DNA of 64,000 bases, taken from the NCBI RefSeq assembly GCF_905163445.1, contig NC_053195.1, forward strand, positions 6,500,501 to 6,564,500, written 5' to 3'. The DNA comes from Pararge aegeria (lineage: Eukaryota; Arthropoda; Insecta; Lepidoptera; Nymphalidae). The translations under genes were made by a program, and so were the position numbers. The notes beneath the pieces are model-generated. The model searched no databases and was not told the origin of the DNA. It was given only the letters and a program-made list of their open reading frames with translations. Within the stretch, counting starts at the first letter, position 1, and the number at the start of each line of letters is the position of its first letter. Below, piece after piece: positions 24,824 to 37,200 of this stretch.

Positions 24824-27800
24824 AACAAACACACACAAGAACGCGTCAAACGAATAATACCCATTCGATTAAAAAGAAAATATGCACTCAAATATGACAT
24901 TATTTTAGTGCATAGCCTCATCCTGAGAGCTTAAACTAAATTATTATAATAAATTAAAATAAATTCATATACTGTGGTGGTTTTAACAACTCTATGTAAT
25001 AATTTCTCACCAACTTATTATTCTATTTCAATAACTGATAATTATTAATAAGCTACCCGCATAGGTAGTTTACGGACGGCTTTACAACTTTTTTATAGGT
25101 AATAAAATATAACAACGCGAAAATCAGTTATGCTAGCAAATTCCCGTCACAATATCTCGGAATAAATAAATTGTAATCTTTAGTTAGATATAAAAATGTT
25201 TATATGCGTCAGAACCACTGGCTCAAAAGAATTTTTTAAATTCAATTCTTTCTTTTTTTCGTATATTAAGGTTCCAAATATTTGAATGAAGGGACCTATT
25301 AGGTACTAGAATTTATAAATAAATAAATATACTACGACAATACACACATCGCCATCCAGTCCCGAAGTAAGCGTAGCTTGTGTTATGGTTACTAAGATAA
25401 CTTACTTTTTTATTATTTTTTTTAAATTGTTTTTAATTTTACATATTTTTTTCTTTTCTTGTGTGTTTTTTGTATTGTTTCTAAGTTTGTGCAATAAAGT
25501 ATTTTAAATAAAAAATAAATAAAATAAGATAACTGATGATTCTTTTTTATGAATAATATACATACATACTTATAATATATAGATAAACACCCAGACACTC
25601 AAAAACATTCATTTTCATCACACAAATATTGAATCGAACCCACGGCCTTGGACTCAGAAAGCAGGGTTGCTGTCCACTGCGCCAATCGGCCGTCAATTTG
25701 GGTTGTTATCAATTATACCCAAATGTTAGATTCATTAGTGTTTAATATAATATTAAAATTATCACATTATAATTATAATAACTATGTTATCAAGTGACGG
25801 TGGTTGGACGACGGTGTTACAGAATATTATTTAACTCCTAACCCCAGAGCTGGATACGATCAACCATAGATCATATCCATGACATGCTAACATTTTATAT
25901 TACCTAGGCAGTCGCTAGTGGCAACTAGCCACGGATGCCTCCTACTAGACCAAACCAGAGAAAATTCAGACTTTATAAATTCCCAAGGGAGTCGAACCAG
26001 ACAACTTCAAGTTAAAACCACTGCGCCAGAGAGGTCGTCATGGTTTTAAAATAACTGAGTACCATACCCACGGGAATAAAATAGTGTCTGCCAAAGTATG
26101 GTTGATCCAGTGTACCTAAGTCACGTACACAGCTAAGTACGTGATTCTACATACCTACTAAAAATCTGTTTAGTTATGCGTATAACAATAACTTTTAGTG
26201 CAATTTGAAAAGGGCAATTAGCAAACAAGATGTTTGTGACCATTCAATAATAAGATTTTATTTAAGATTTTTTTTGTGTTAAGTCATTAGTGTTAAATAT
26301 CTTACATGAAGCGCGAAGTTTTCGAATAAACGGTGATAGCTCAGTGGGTATGACTTCAGCTTCTCTTTCCGGGAGAACTTGGTTTAACGCTTAACGTAAG
26401 TATCATGAGAAAACCTTCATGCCCGGGAGATCTCCATGTTGTTCTGCCGGCCCGGGAGTGCGAGGGTCTAAATAGGGAACTCAGCGTCATCATCATATCA
26501 ACCCATTACCAGCCAACTGCAGGACACGGGTCTCCTCCCACAATGAGAAGGGGTTAAGGCCGTAGTCCACCACTTCGAAAACATTTTGGAGAACTCTCAG
26601 GCATGGTTTCCTCACGATGTTTTCCTTCACCGTTGAATCAAGTGTTATTTTAATTACTTAAAACGCACATAACTTTTTAGAGGTTTTTTGGGGGGGTTTT
26701 TTTAAAGGTTTCGTTCTGGGTCGAACTTCGAACTCGGTCCCGAAAGTGAAGTCGAGCTCATTGGGCTACCACCGCGTCAATAAACGAACTCAGCGTACAA
26801 GACTTTAATTAGTAATTTAAACCAACAGCGGTATTTATTAATAAACTGATAAACGGACACCTTCGGGTACGGAACGCTTGAACTTCACACAAATCTTCCA
26901 AGAAACAGTTGAAAAAACGTTGTGATTAATGCAAATTAAGACTAGGTAGCTACCAACAATAATATAAAATGCACTGATTTATTAAAATCGGTTTTTATAG
27001 CTTTCTCGTTTTTAACAAGTAGTTTAAAACGTTAATCATCTGTCGTAGTGCGATTAACCGAAATAAACTTAATATAATGTTATATGTTTATCACTTAAGA
27101 TCGTGATAATTTTAAAAGTAGGTAAGTTTTTTTTTGCAATTTTTGACTCATTCTAGGATTAGTCAAGTTCTAATAACTAAATTCAATTTTATATTTTTAT
27201 ACGACTTTGACTTTGACCTTGACTTTGACCTTGCACTCGGATGAAACATCAGTATAAATTAGTAATTAAAATTATTTAAAACAATCAAAATACTCAGTTA
27301 TGACTCCATATATATCATTTGTTATTTTATCCCAAAAATTTAGATAATAAGTTACTAAGGTGGGAACACTTAACTAATTAAAATTTACGTTAGGTAACTT
27401 AGTAGTTTTTATCTATCTACAGAGTTTTCAGAACCATTTGATCAGTAATATGGTCAAGAATCACATATATCTAAGTATTTTGTTGGCTGTGAAGAATTGT
27501 ATATTTCATAATTTTAGTTCTTTCATTCAGAATTTAGTAGGTAACAAGTAGGTATCTGAATTGACTAACGACAAGTGCGAACCCTGTATATAAAACATTC
27601 TAAATCCTCATTAAACAGTGATTTCATTACACAATGCTGATGTAGGTGTCAACTCTCGCCGATTGCAAATTAAAGATAGACTAGCAATTCCCCGAGACTT
27701 TATGCGTACACATTCTTCACGACTAGCATAGGGAGAAGACAAAATGTACACAACAGCAGGGCTAGAACAGGCAAAAGATAAAAATTATATCCCCCGATTA

Positions 27801-30800
27801 TATCCATTGACAGGGTATATAATAAACGTGTCCAACTGCATAAAAGCACGGGAACATGGAATAGGACAAGTTTCCCCCCCCCCCCCCCAAGTTTATTGTT
27901 ATACATATATTATTTCTACTTGTGCGCCAGAGCTTTGAAATTTGATAAAGCTGTGGTAGAATTTAGAAGATACATTTTTATCCTTGTTGGAGATAAATGT
28001 CCGTTGCTCATGCTAGCCGTGCTGGGGTCAAAGCAACAGGGAAAAGGACAAGCCTACCCTCATTTAATTATAAGTAAGTTTATTGTCTCGATATCATTTT
28101 CCCCGCGCGGTAACATAGCCAAAATAAAAAATGGAATGTATAATAACTTCCATCTATATTGAAGTAAGTTGTCGTTATAAACTAAGTGTTTTATTATTAA
28201 ATAAACTACTTACACTTTAAACCCTTCCTTATTAATTTATAACGTTACATAAAGAGGAAAATCATCAAGATGTTACTCATCAACAACTTACACAAAAAAG
28301 ATGCATTAACTTAGGCCGATAGCAATTTAAAGTTACGTTATTAATGTCAAAGCGCAATAGTAGCTGTTGGTAAACCTAATAATATTTTGCAATAAGGTAA
28401 TAAATCTCCAGGTAGTCCAATTTGAAACCTCATAGATGCTAAGTCGCTGTTCATTTCCAAGTAGATACTTAATCCCATTTTTATCTCTAGGAGATAATGA
28501 GAAAACTCTCCCTAAAGGCCAGCTAGCTATGGACTTTTTTAAGCTATTAATGTGATGTGCTCACAAAATACCCTGGAATTTATTTATTAACAGCGCGCGC
28601 ATTTTATGCATGATCCGTTATATTCGGTTAACAAAGGCGCCTGACGCATTTATTTTGTCAGCTGACTTCCGATTTCGAAAACTACCGCACGGTATAATGT
28701 GTTGTGTAATTTCTTACCTGATCAAAAAGCTCGAAGAGCGATGCTGGTGGCTGGTGAATGGTGCAAACCACTGTCCTCCCCTGCCTCGCCAACTGCTTGA
28801 GTAGTTTGATACACTGCACCGTTGTGACATTGTCTAAACCGCTCGTCGGCTCGTCGAGGAAGAATACTGGTGGATTGTTCACTAACTCTAGCGCTATTGC
28901 TAACCTAGAATGGGAAATTGGGCCGTTGAACTTATGTATTCCTGAAAGGTCGTAACTGAATGGACGATGTGATTTTGTAGGGACATTACGATTACAGTTT
29001 TCATTGTTTTTTTAATAGTGATCAATTTGCCAGTCTGTAAGTGGTCTGGAAACAGAGCAATAGTTCGCAGGTTTTTTATTTTACATCTTTTTAGTACGGC
29101 AGGGCCACTTACACTAACTAGATTGAACTACAAGATTTATGGATAACTATTAGACAAATGAATGAAAGATGACATTAAACATTATAAAAGACATGATAGT
29201 AATATATTGTATAGTGATACTCTGCGAATATTGAAGTAAAGGTCATTCAATATTCTCAGAGTATCTTAACAATTAAATTATTAATTAGTTTAATTGTTGA
29301 TGTTAATTACAATTAAATTTAATTAGTGTTTCAAAAAAGAAGTCAAAAACTTTTAAAAGTACAGCATGTTAGTTAGTCATTTATTTATTTTATTAATTTT
29401 TTTTTCTTGGTTATGTAGTACCTATTTTAGGGTTTATTTTTTTTCTCTCTTTCATTTTAATTTTCTTTTGTTTAGCGGCTAAATATCACAAAATTGGGTG
29501 GCAAACAAGGAGTGTCTTTTGTGTTATGCATGCTGAGATAGCCTTTAAGTGGGGTGTACAGCATTATAAAACATGTCATGTCAGTCATGGAATAGATCAC
29601 ATTGAGCATTGATGTCCAAGAGCGCATTGATGACGACAACGAACGCGATATAAGCCATGCTTCGTGCAACAGTGTTACCTAAGGAACACGTCCTGCGAAT
29701 TGCTGCCCTATGTCCATCAACCTAAAGGCTCATGGATGAAATAATAATAATAATAAACTTTATTTAGGCCAAAAAAAATAGTTTGTACGCAGAGTTCTAG
29801 ATTAAGAATATAAAAAAAAAAAACATTGCGTTTAAGATTTATAAAGAAAAGCTCATGTTCCTATAATAACACCTAAATCCACAATCCACACACATCCTTC
29901 TGACTGGCACACAGCAATGCAGTAGTACTCTTTCGGAAGAGCTGTTTCAGCAAAAGCTCTTCTTCGACTAAAATTTATTATTTGAGCTACTGGCGAATGA
30001 TAAGCTATTTCTCTACGCTCAAAAACATTTTCTAAAATTCATAAAGCCTTAACAGTGCAAGGTTATGTCAACTGTTAATCGTTATTTAAAAAAAACAACT
30101 TACAGATCAAGATACTTCAGGAACGCATCCTTTCAGCAGCCAGATTATTAAAGAAAACAAATACATTCCTACATATTTATACAAAGCTTAAGTTGGTACT
30201 GTACAACTCAGAAAAATTTATGAAAATGAATCCACAACATCCAATGCTCAGATTAAACTTGAAGAGAAATACACGATATTTCATAAACAAATATACGGCC
30301 TATAAACATCAACTGTGTTAGGACATATATTCCATTTTCATGCCTACATAATATTTTAGCGATTTTAGTGCATAATCTATGTAAGTATAAGTATAATGTC
30401 TGTAACTGATCATTTGACATGAATGTACTGTGTACAGTGCCTTTGTCAGATTTTGCAACGGCGAGCAAGTAGCTGAATAACGAAACAATAGTTAATTTAA
30501 CCGATTGTTTATTAATTTGCTATTGCGTCAGCCTTTATGCTAATAACCATTTTAACCTTTCGCGGTTATGCTCATACAATTAAATAATTTTCTTTCGTTG
30601 TAACACTTTTCGCTACATTTCGTATGCACGATACACAACTTATTATCATAGCCAGCACAGCGATGGCCCACAGCTGGGCACAGGATTACAGGAGTTCACT
30701 TGAGAGAGAGATTTAGAACTTCGACCCTCCACGATGTTTCTATGAGGGATTTATTTATTTTACCAATCTTTCATTAACATGAAAACCCCGTTGGGGTGCA

Positions 30801-33800
30801 GCTTTAATAATAATATATAAATTATTTAATAGCTAATAATATTAGTAAGAGGTGAGATGGTGGGTATTAGCGAATTTTTTTTATTAACGATAGGCCAGCG
30901 CTTGACGACAATAATGCCCGTTAGAAAGCAATGATGAGGTCTAGGTTAGAGCACGCTTGCCTAGAAAAAGCCTATTCACTCTAGCCTGAAGGTACTCAAA
31001 TTATACGTGGCAGGAAACACATGTTAGTGAACACATGTTAGTGATAATAACCAGCTCAGCTGGGCTATGCTGTACACCGAATATTCCTTTTACGTATAAC
31101 GTCATGCTATCCGCCAACCGAGTTGAAATTAACTCAGTTGGAAACTTAAGTTTACTAATGCAAAGTATCGCTTCGCTTCTCCCATAGCTTTATCAAATTA
31201 AAAAAAAACTAAAAAAAAAAAACTCTCAGAGCACTGGGGCATAATAGGGCACATAAGTGGAAATAATATCCGACTAATATATGTGTAATAATAAACGGGG
31301 GTTAACTTCCTATTCCATGTTCCCGTGAGTTAGCATGTGGACACGTTCATTACATCCCTTGACACGGGATATAACCGGGGGATATAATTTTTGTCTCCTG
31401 CCCGTGCTAGCCCTTCTAGAGGACTTATTTATTTATTTACTTATTTATACTCTTTATTTGTACACCACTCAGAAAACCGAGAGAAAAAAAACACATGAAG
31501 AATGAAGCAGGATACAAAAGGCGGCCTTATCGCTAACTTGCTATCTCTGCCAGACACCCTTGGGATTAGGAAAACTAAAAAGAAAAACGAATAGGTGGGG
31601 TACACTATTTAGTACATACATACGAATATCTACATACTAATACATAAACCAGACTACACAAATACAACAATACTATTGATAAATATAAAAAATAAATATA
31701 CTAATACATATTTTAAGATACCATTAATACTTAAATATGAGTTTGAGTAGATAAATAAATAATAATAGTCGTCTTTACTGAGCGAGATAATGGGCCTTAA
31801 CAGCAATTTTAAATATGCCCAGTGACTTCGACGGTCTGATGTTCAATGGGAGTGTATCCCACAATTCAGTAGCTTTGACTGTGAACGAATGCTTATAAAA
31901 CTTCGTTTTGTGGAACGGCATGCTCAAACTCAGCGTACGTCTCGATCTAAGTTCGGACTGCACTCCAAGAAATTTAAACTTCTTAAGTTAAGAAGGAGTC
32001 TTAGGATTAAATAGCATACAGTACAGAAATGAAAGTACATGACGATTATTTGGATATAATTTCCACATATGAGCCAGTGCTCCGAGAGTATAGACTCTCG
32101 CGAAAGCTGTGGAAGAAGATACATTTTTATCCTTTGTCAAATTGACTCCTGCCCAGGCTAGCCGTGCTGGTATCCCGAAAAAGAGTCTAAAATGTATAGT
32201 AATTGTATTATTATAAGGTTAGTACTTGCCTCTTCTTCTGTCCTCCTGAAAGTAGATCAGTCTTGGTGTTTTGATGCTCTAACAAGCCGAGTTCCTGTAG
32301 TATTTCCTCCGAGGGAATCTTCGCACCCTTTGGCAGCTTGAATTTTGCCGCCACGTCCATAGCTTCGCGCACCGTGAGTAAAGGTTGTAGGAGATCTTCT
32401 TGTGTGATGTAACACGATGATCTTTTGAACTGCTGCTCATCGCGAGTCTGTCCGTCCACGAGAAGCTCGCCTGTAATACCTCCGGATCTGTTGAAATATT
32501 GACACTTTTAAAATTCTAAAATGGTACGAATTCTGTTGTACACAAATCTAAAATTATTATTATTATTATTAAACTCTTTATTTGTATACCACAACATTAA
32601 TTAATTATTTAATGTGTAGGGAAATCGACATCCTACCCACTGCGCTATCTCCGCTTCTAAGCTATTTCACTCTCCGTAATTTTAAGTAACTCTTTTTAAC
32701 TAATTTTATGCCAAAAAAGCATGTGATTGATTACTCAGTTACGGCGTGAAGGGAGTACAAGCGCAATTTCTCATTTATAATATTAGTAAGGATGACAGAT
32801 TTACGATAGCGTGGTCGTGAGGTTTCCTGGACGTTTGACGGATTAGCGTAGACGGCAGGGAATAGCATTTATTTCTTTAAACAACGTAAATGTACACGTA
32901 ATTAGGAGTAAAAAGATACAGATTCCAATGTCTAGATCCTCACGCAAATGCTTTTGGCCAAGCCAATACATGCCAAGCCAGTAATGTCCACCAGTATGTT
33001 TACAGGTCGACCACTGTAAGGCCTTACGTAAATTCATACGTAACTAATAGTAAAAAGATACAAATTTCAATTTCTAGAGATCACCTGAGAAATCCCCGTA
33101 AATGCCTTTAGCTCGGCCAATAATTCCAAGCCAGAAATGCCAGCCAGTTCGTTTACAGGTCGAACACCTGATATTCCACTTTTTTTTAAGACCCATAATG
33201 TTTATTTTGATGTGGGTATAACTAATGTATATTTCACGGATAATAATCTCTTCGGAAGTCACTTTGTATTATTATGGTGGACCTCCTTAAGTAAGCTCGT
33301 TTATTAATCAATTTATTTTCATAAAAGGACCTGACGCGAAATTAGAAATCTTCATTAAAACACGCATTCAGTTGAAGTAAAATTATTGATAACATTTTAT
33401 TTCCGTCCCAAAAAAACCCTCTGTTTGATTGATTAAATATAAATTTTGACACTGCATCAAAGGACTTTGAACTATGACGTCATTAATTTTCTCCCTTAAG
33501 GGAAGTCGAAGTCCACTGGGTTGCCACCGCTTCTTTTCATTTATACTAGCATTATTATTCTTCTTCTTAGTCGTTACAGTCTTGACAGACTGGTCGTGGT
33601 GTTGTGGCTCGCTTGACAATCCTTCGCCACTCTTTTCTAACGGTTGCCTTTCTTGCGCATTCATATAGAGGAGCCTCGATTGTGGCCTTCACTTGTTCCG
33701 TCCATCTCATGGGTGATCTACCGCGTGCTCTGGTACCTTTTACTTTCCCTTCAACCATAAGACGCTCAATGCATTATTATAAGGGGTCTTAAATATAAAC

Positions 33801-34185
33801 TTATCCGTCCGCACTGGTCCAGGATAGTGGACTACTACGGCCCTTCTCATTGTGGGAGGAGACCTGTATATGTGTGGGAGTCCAGTAGTGAGCGGTAATG
33901 GGTTGGTAAAGAGTCAGAATAGTTTTCAAGTGTTTTATCACAGATTTAAGAACATAAAGAAACCATGTACACGACTAATATTGAAGCTACAAAAACCACT
34001 CCACCTTGGAGTTGTTTCTCAAATGGTATAGTCACTTCATACCATTTAGCAGTTGAAAATAATTATTTAACCTCTAATGTTAGCATGTCTACAGATCACG
34101 AGATACGATTTTAAGGTCGTGCCTGATTAGTATTGAGTTACTCTTGAAAAAACCGAGTACCGAAGTTGGTCCCATTTATTATCCT

Positions 34186-34219
<34 letters not shown>

Positions 34220-37200
34220 GTCATCCATTACGGGCCCACTACATAGGGCAAGCGACTCCTCCTGCAATAGGCCGCAGTTAACCACGCTAGCCTAGTGCGG
34301 ATTGATGGACGCCACACCCCTTGATAACGTTATGGCATGCAGGTTTCCTCACAATGTTTTTGTTCATAGTTTTAAATCGTAGTAAGGAAGTTTAGTTATT
34401 AAAGAAAATAAAAAACACAAATGACTCATGCTATCTCAAGCACAGAGTGAGGTCTGGGTGAGCTGCATCTTCGAAGACACCACCAATGAAATAGCGAGTG
34501 CGTAGATCTCATTGGATACTGAATGGTGTAAAGTGGTATTTGTTTTAATATAAAACAATAAATGGAAAATAAATAAAAATGTACCTATTACTGTGTTTGT
34601 AAGTGAGTAAGTTAGTGAGTGAAAAGTATAGAAGCTGCAACAAAGTTGTTGTCATTTATAATGGGCCGAGTTTATAACTTACTTGTATCCTGATATAACG
34701 TTTAGAAGAGAACTTTTGCCGGCACCCGAAGGTCCCATGATTGCTATTAGCTGCCCAGCCATAAACCTGCCGCTGACGCCTTTGATTACTTGTTTCCCGG
34801 GCCCTGCGAGGAAATAAAAAAAACATTTACTAATCCGTCAAATAACTATTTATAACCAGTTTGTATTTAAAATGCAAAGTACAGATTTCAGAGAAGGGAA
34901 AAAAAATCACACACAGGTTAACATAACAGTTTGCGTACGCGGCAACCTTATTTTCTTTTTAGTTTATAATATATTTACGTATTATCAACAAAAGTTAAGA
35001 GAATACCTTGCTTAGCTAAAAAAAACAATAAAATTAAGTAATAATTGAATGCAAATAAATTTTATGTTTTATTCACAACAACAACAATTCAACATCCTTC
35101 CTCATCTCCGAACTTTGGAAAGCAAACATTCTGAAATAATTAGTTGTTAAGAGTTATAGGTATGTAAATATTATAGAAAAACACAACAATGTCTATTTTA
35201 AGCGGCTATTAACAATCACGAGCTTAGTTTCTGTCCCACAACAATAGGGACACTTTTTCCGATGCAATCTGATACTAATAAATTTAATCAAATTAATTAT
35301 TTAGTACATTTCAAGAAAAAAAAACAATACGTTGTCACGTTTTCTTCCAATGTTTCCCGAAATTATTCGAAACGTTTTTAATCTATAATTTATTGATTTA
35401 TTGCTCTTTACTAGCCAAACTTTACATTATATGAGGAACGTGTCAGTTTTTTTTGAGATCCGTAACAATAAACACCAAAAAAACATGTGTGAATAATTAA
35501 TTTGTATCGGAAATAATGAACAGTTCTTCCATGATGGTATTTTTAAAGAATATCTGCCTTATTTATAAACGGTTATAAATTTAAGTACCTAATGATCAAC
35601 CTGATGATCTTTGACCGTTTTAATTAACGTTTATGATATGTACCTACGCAAGGTAAGTATCTAGTACCTAACAGTTAGTCAAGTTTTAGTATTAAAACAT
35701 GCCTTTGAGAACATAATGGAGAACTCTCAGGCATGCAGGTTTCCTCGCGATGTTTTCCTTCACCGTTGAAGTAAATGATATTGTAATTACTTAAAACGCA
35801 ACTAGGCCCGAAAGTGAAGCTGATGGCTCCTACTGGGCTCTCACCGCACCACTAAGTTATTTAATTTGAATTTTATGTCAGAACATTAACTCCACATTTA
35901 AATATATCCATAACGAAAATCAACTTTCCCGATAAACGAACAAAATACCACAATTTTCTATAAATATTAAATTCGGAATAATGAATCTTGTTTTAAAATG
36001 GTATTTATTATTCAGGTATTTATTATTAATATAAATGTATATTAAAGACATAGTAATTACTGAATATGGCTTACATTTTGGAGCACTATATTTATTGTAG
36101 CACAGTAGCTATACGCTCGCTTTGTCACAGTTTTGTTATGAAAATAATACATATAGGTTTCTCGTTAGCGTTCGCTGTATAGTATTTATTCGCTTGATTT
36201 ATAATATCCCTTTCAATATTTCACTCACGATTTGTCAGTAATTATTTTACCTCTAATGTTCTTAGCGTTTACCAGACGTGCGCAAATCGTTTTCAATGTT
36301 TTTAGACACAATGTACTTGTTTAAAACGCACATAAATCATAAAAACTAGAGGTGCGTGCTAGGTCTCGAATCCGGCACCCTGAAAATAAAGCCGAAATCC
36401 TAACCACTAGTCTATCACCGCTCTGTTATTATTCATATTTGTACTAAAATCTTTGTCTGGCCCTCCTCACCAATAGGTAGGTAGGTATTAATCTGGTAAT
36501 GACATCGAATACTCGCTGCAAGCAGGGGCAAGTTCAATAACGGTCAAACCTGTCCCCCTGGCTATGACAGACTTGCAGATACGAGTATGTACAGTCGACC
36601 TTAATAATGTTACCACTCACAGTTAGGGTTGTCACCCTTTTTTAATCCTATGTTATTACTCTACACAATATTACAATATATATGAAATAAAGCACTTGTC
36701 TATTATTAGTAGGTACTATGTTAGTCTATCATTTATTCTTTTTAATTTTTTTTTTTAAATTCTTAACAATGCTTAAAAAAATAAAAAACACTATTAAAAA
36801 TTTATACAAAAACATCCACCCTCCGCTTATGGGGCTTTTAAATGCCCAACCACCGGCGGTCAGGGCTCCAGAGTGAGGAACCTCCTCACAATACGCGCCG
36901 TTTCAAGGACTACTGCCTTCTGTATCCAACCCTTGATCCAACAACCAAGCGAAAGCTTCTTAAGATGTTGGTCGAAGCTTTTCGCGAGATGACCATTGAC
37001 TGAAACGACGATCTGGACAATAACGGTCGACTCAACATTCCATATAGCGGTAATTTCGTGAGCAAGGTCCAAGTATTAAGATACTTTTTCCTTTTCAGCT
37101 TTCACCAGATTATCGTCATGTGGAATAGTAATGTCAACAATTATTGCACGGCGCACTGATCGATCGACTAGCACTATATCAGGTCTATTAGCTTTAATAT

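Noticed and set aside
24570..24857. 95-residue open frame ending in Thr-His repeats
   Set aside because: It is a translation of the AC microsatellite and the attached repeat.
32220..32230. GT donor at 32225-32224 for ABCG exon C
   Set aside because: It would add GCAA and shift the frame before Walker B; the GC donor keeps the conserved junction.
34187..34219. CRISPR-like short repeats
   Set aside because: A plain (ATC)n expansion in a SINE tail; no spacers, and the genome is animal.
12476..34803. Two separate ABCG genes (ATPase part and membrane part)
   Set aside because: All nine exons join in matching phases with domain order and total length of one half-transporter, so a single gene is simpler.
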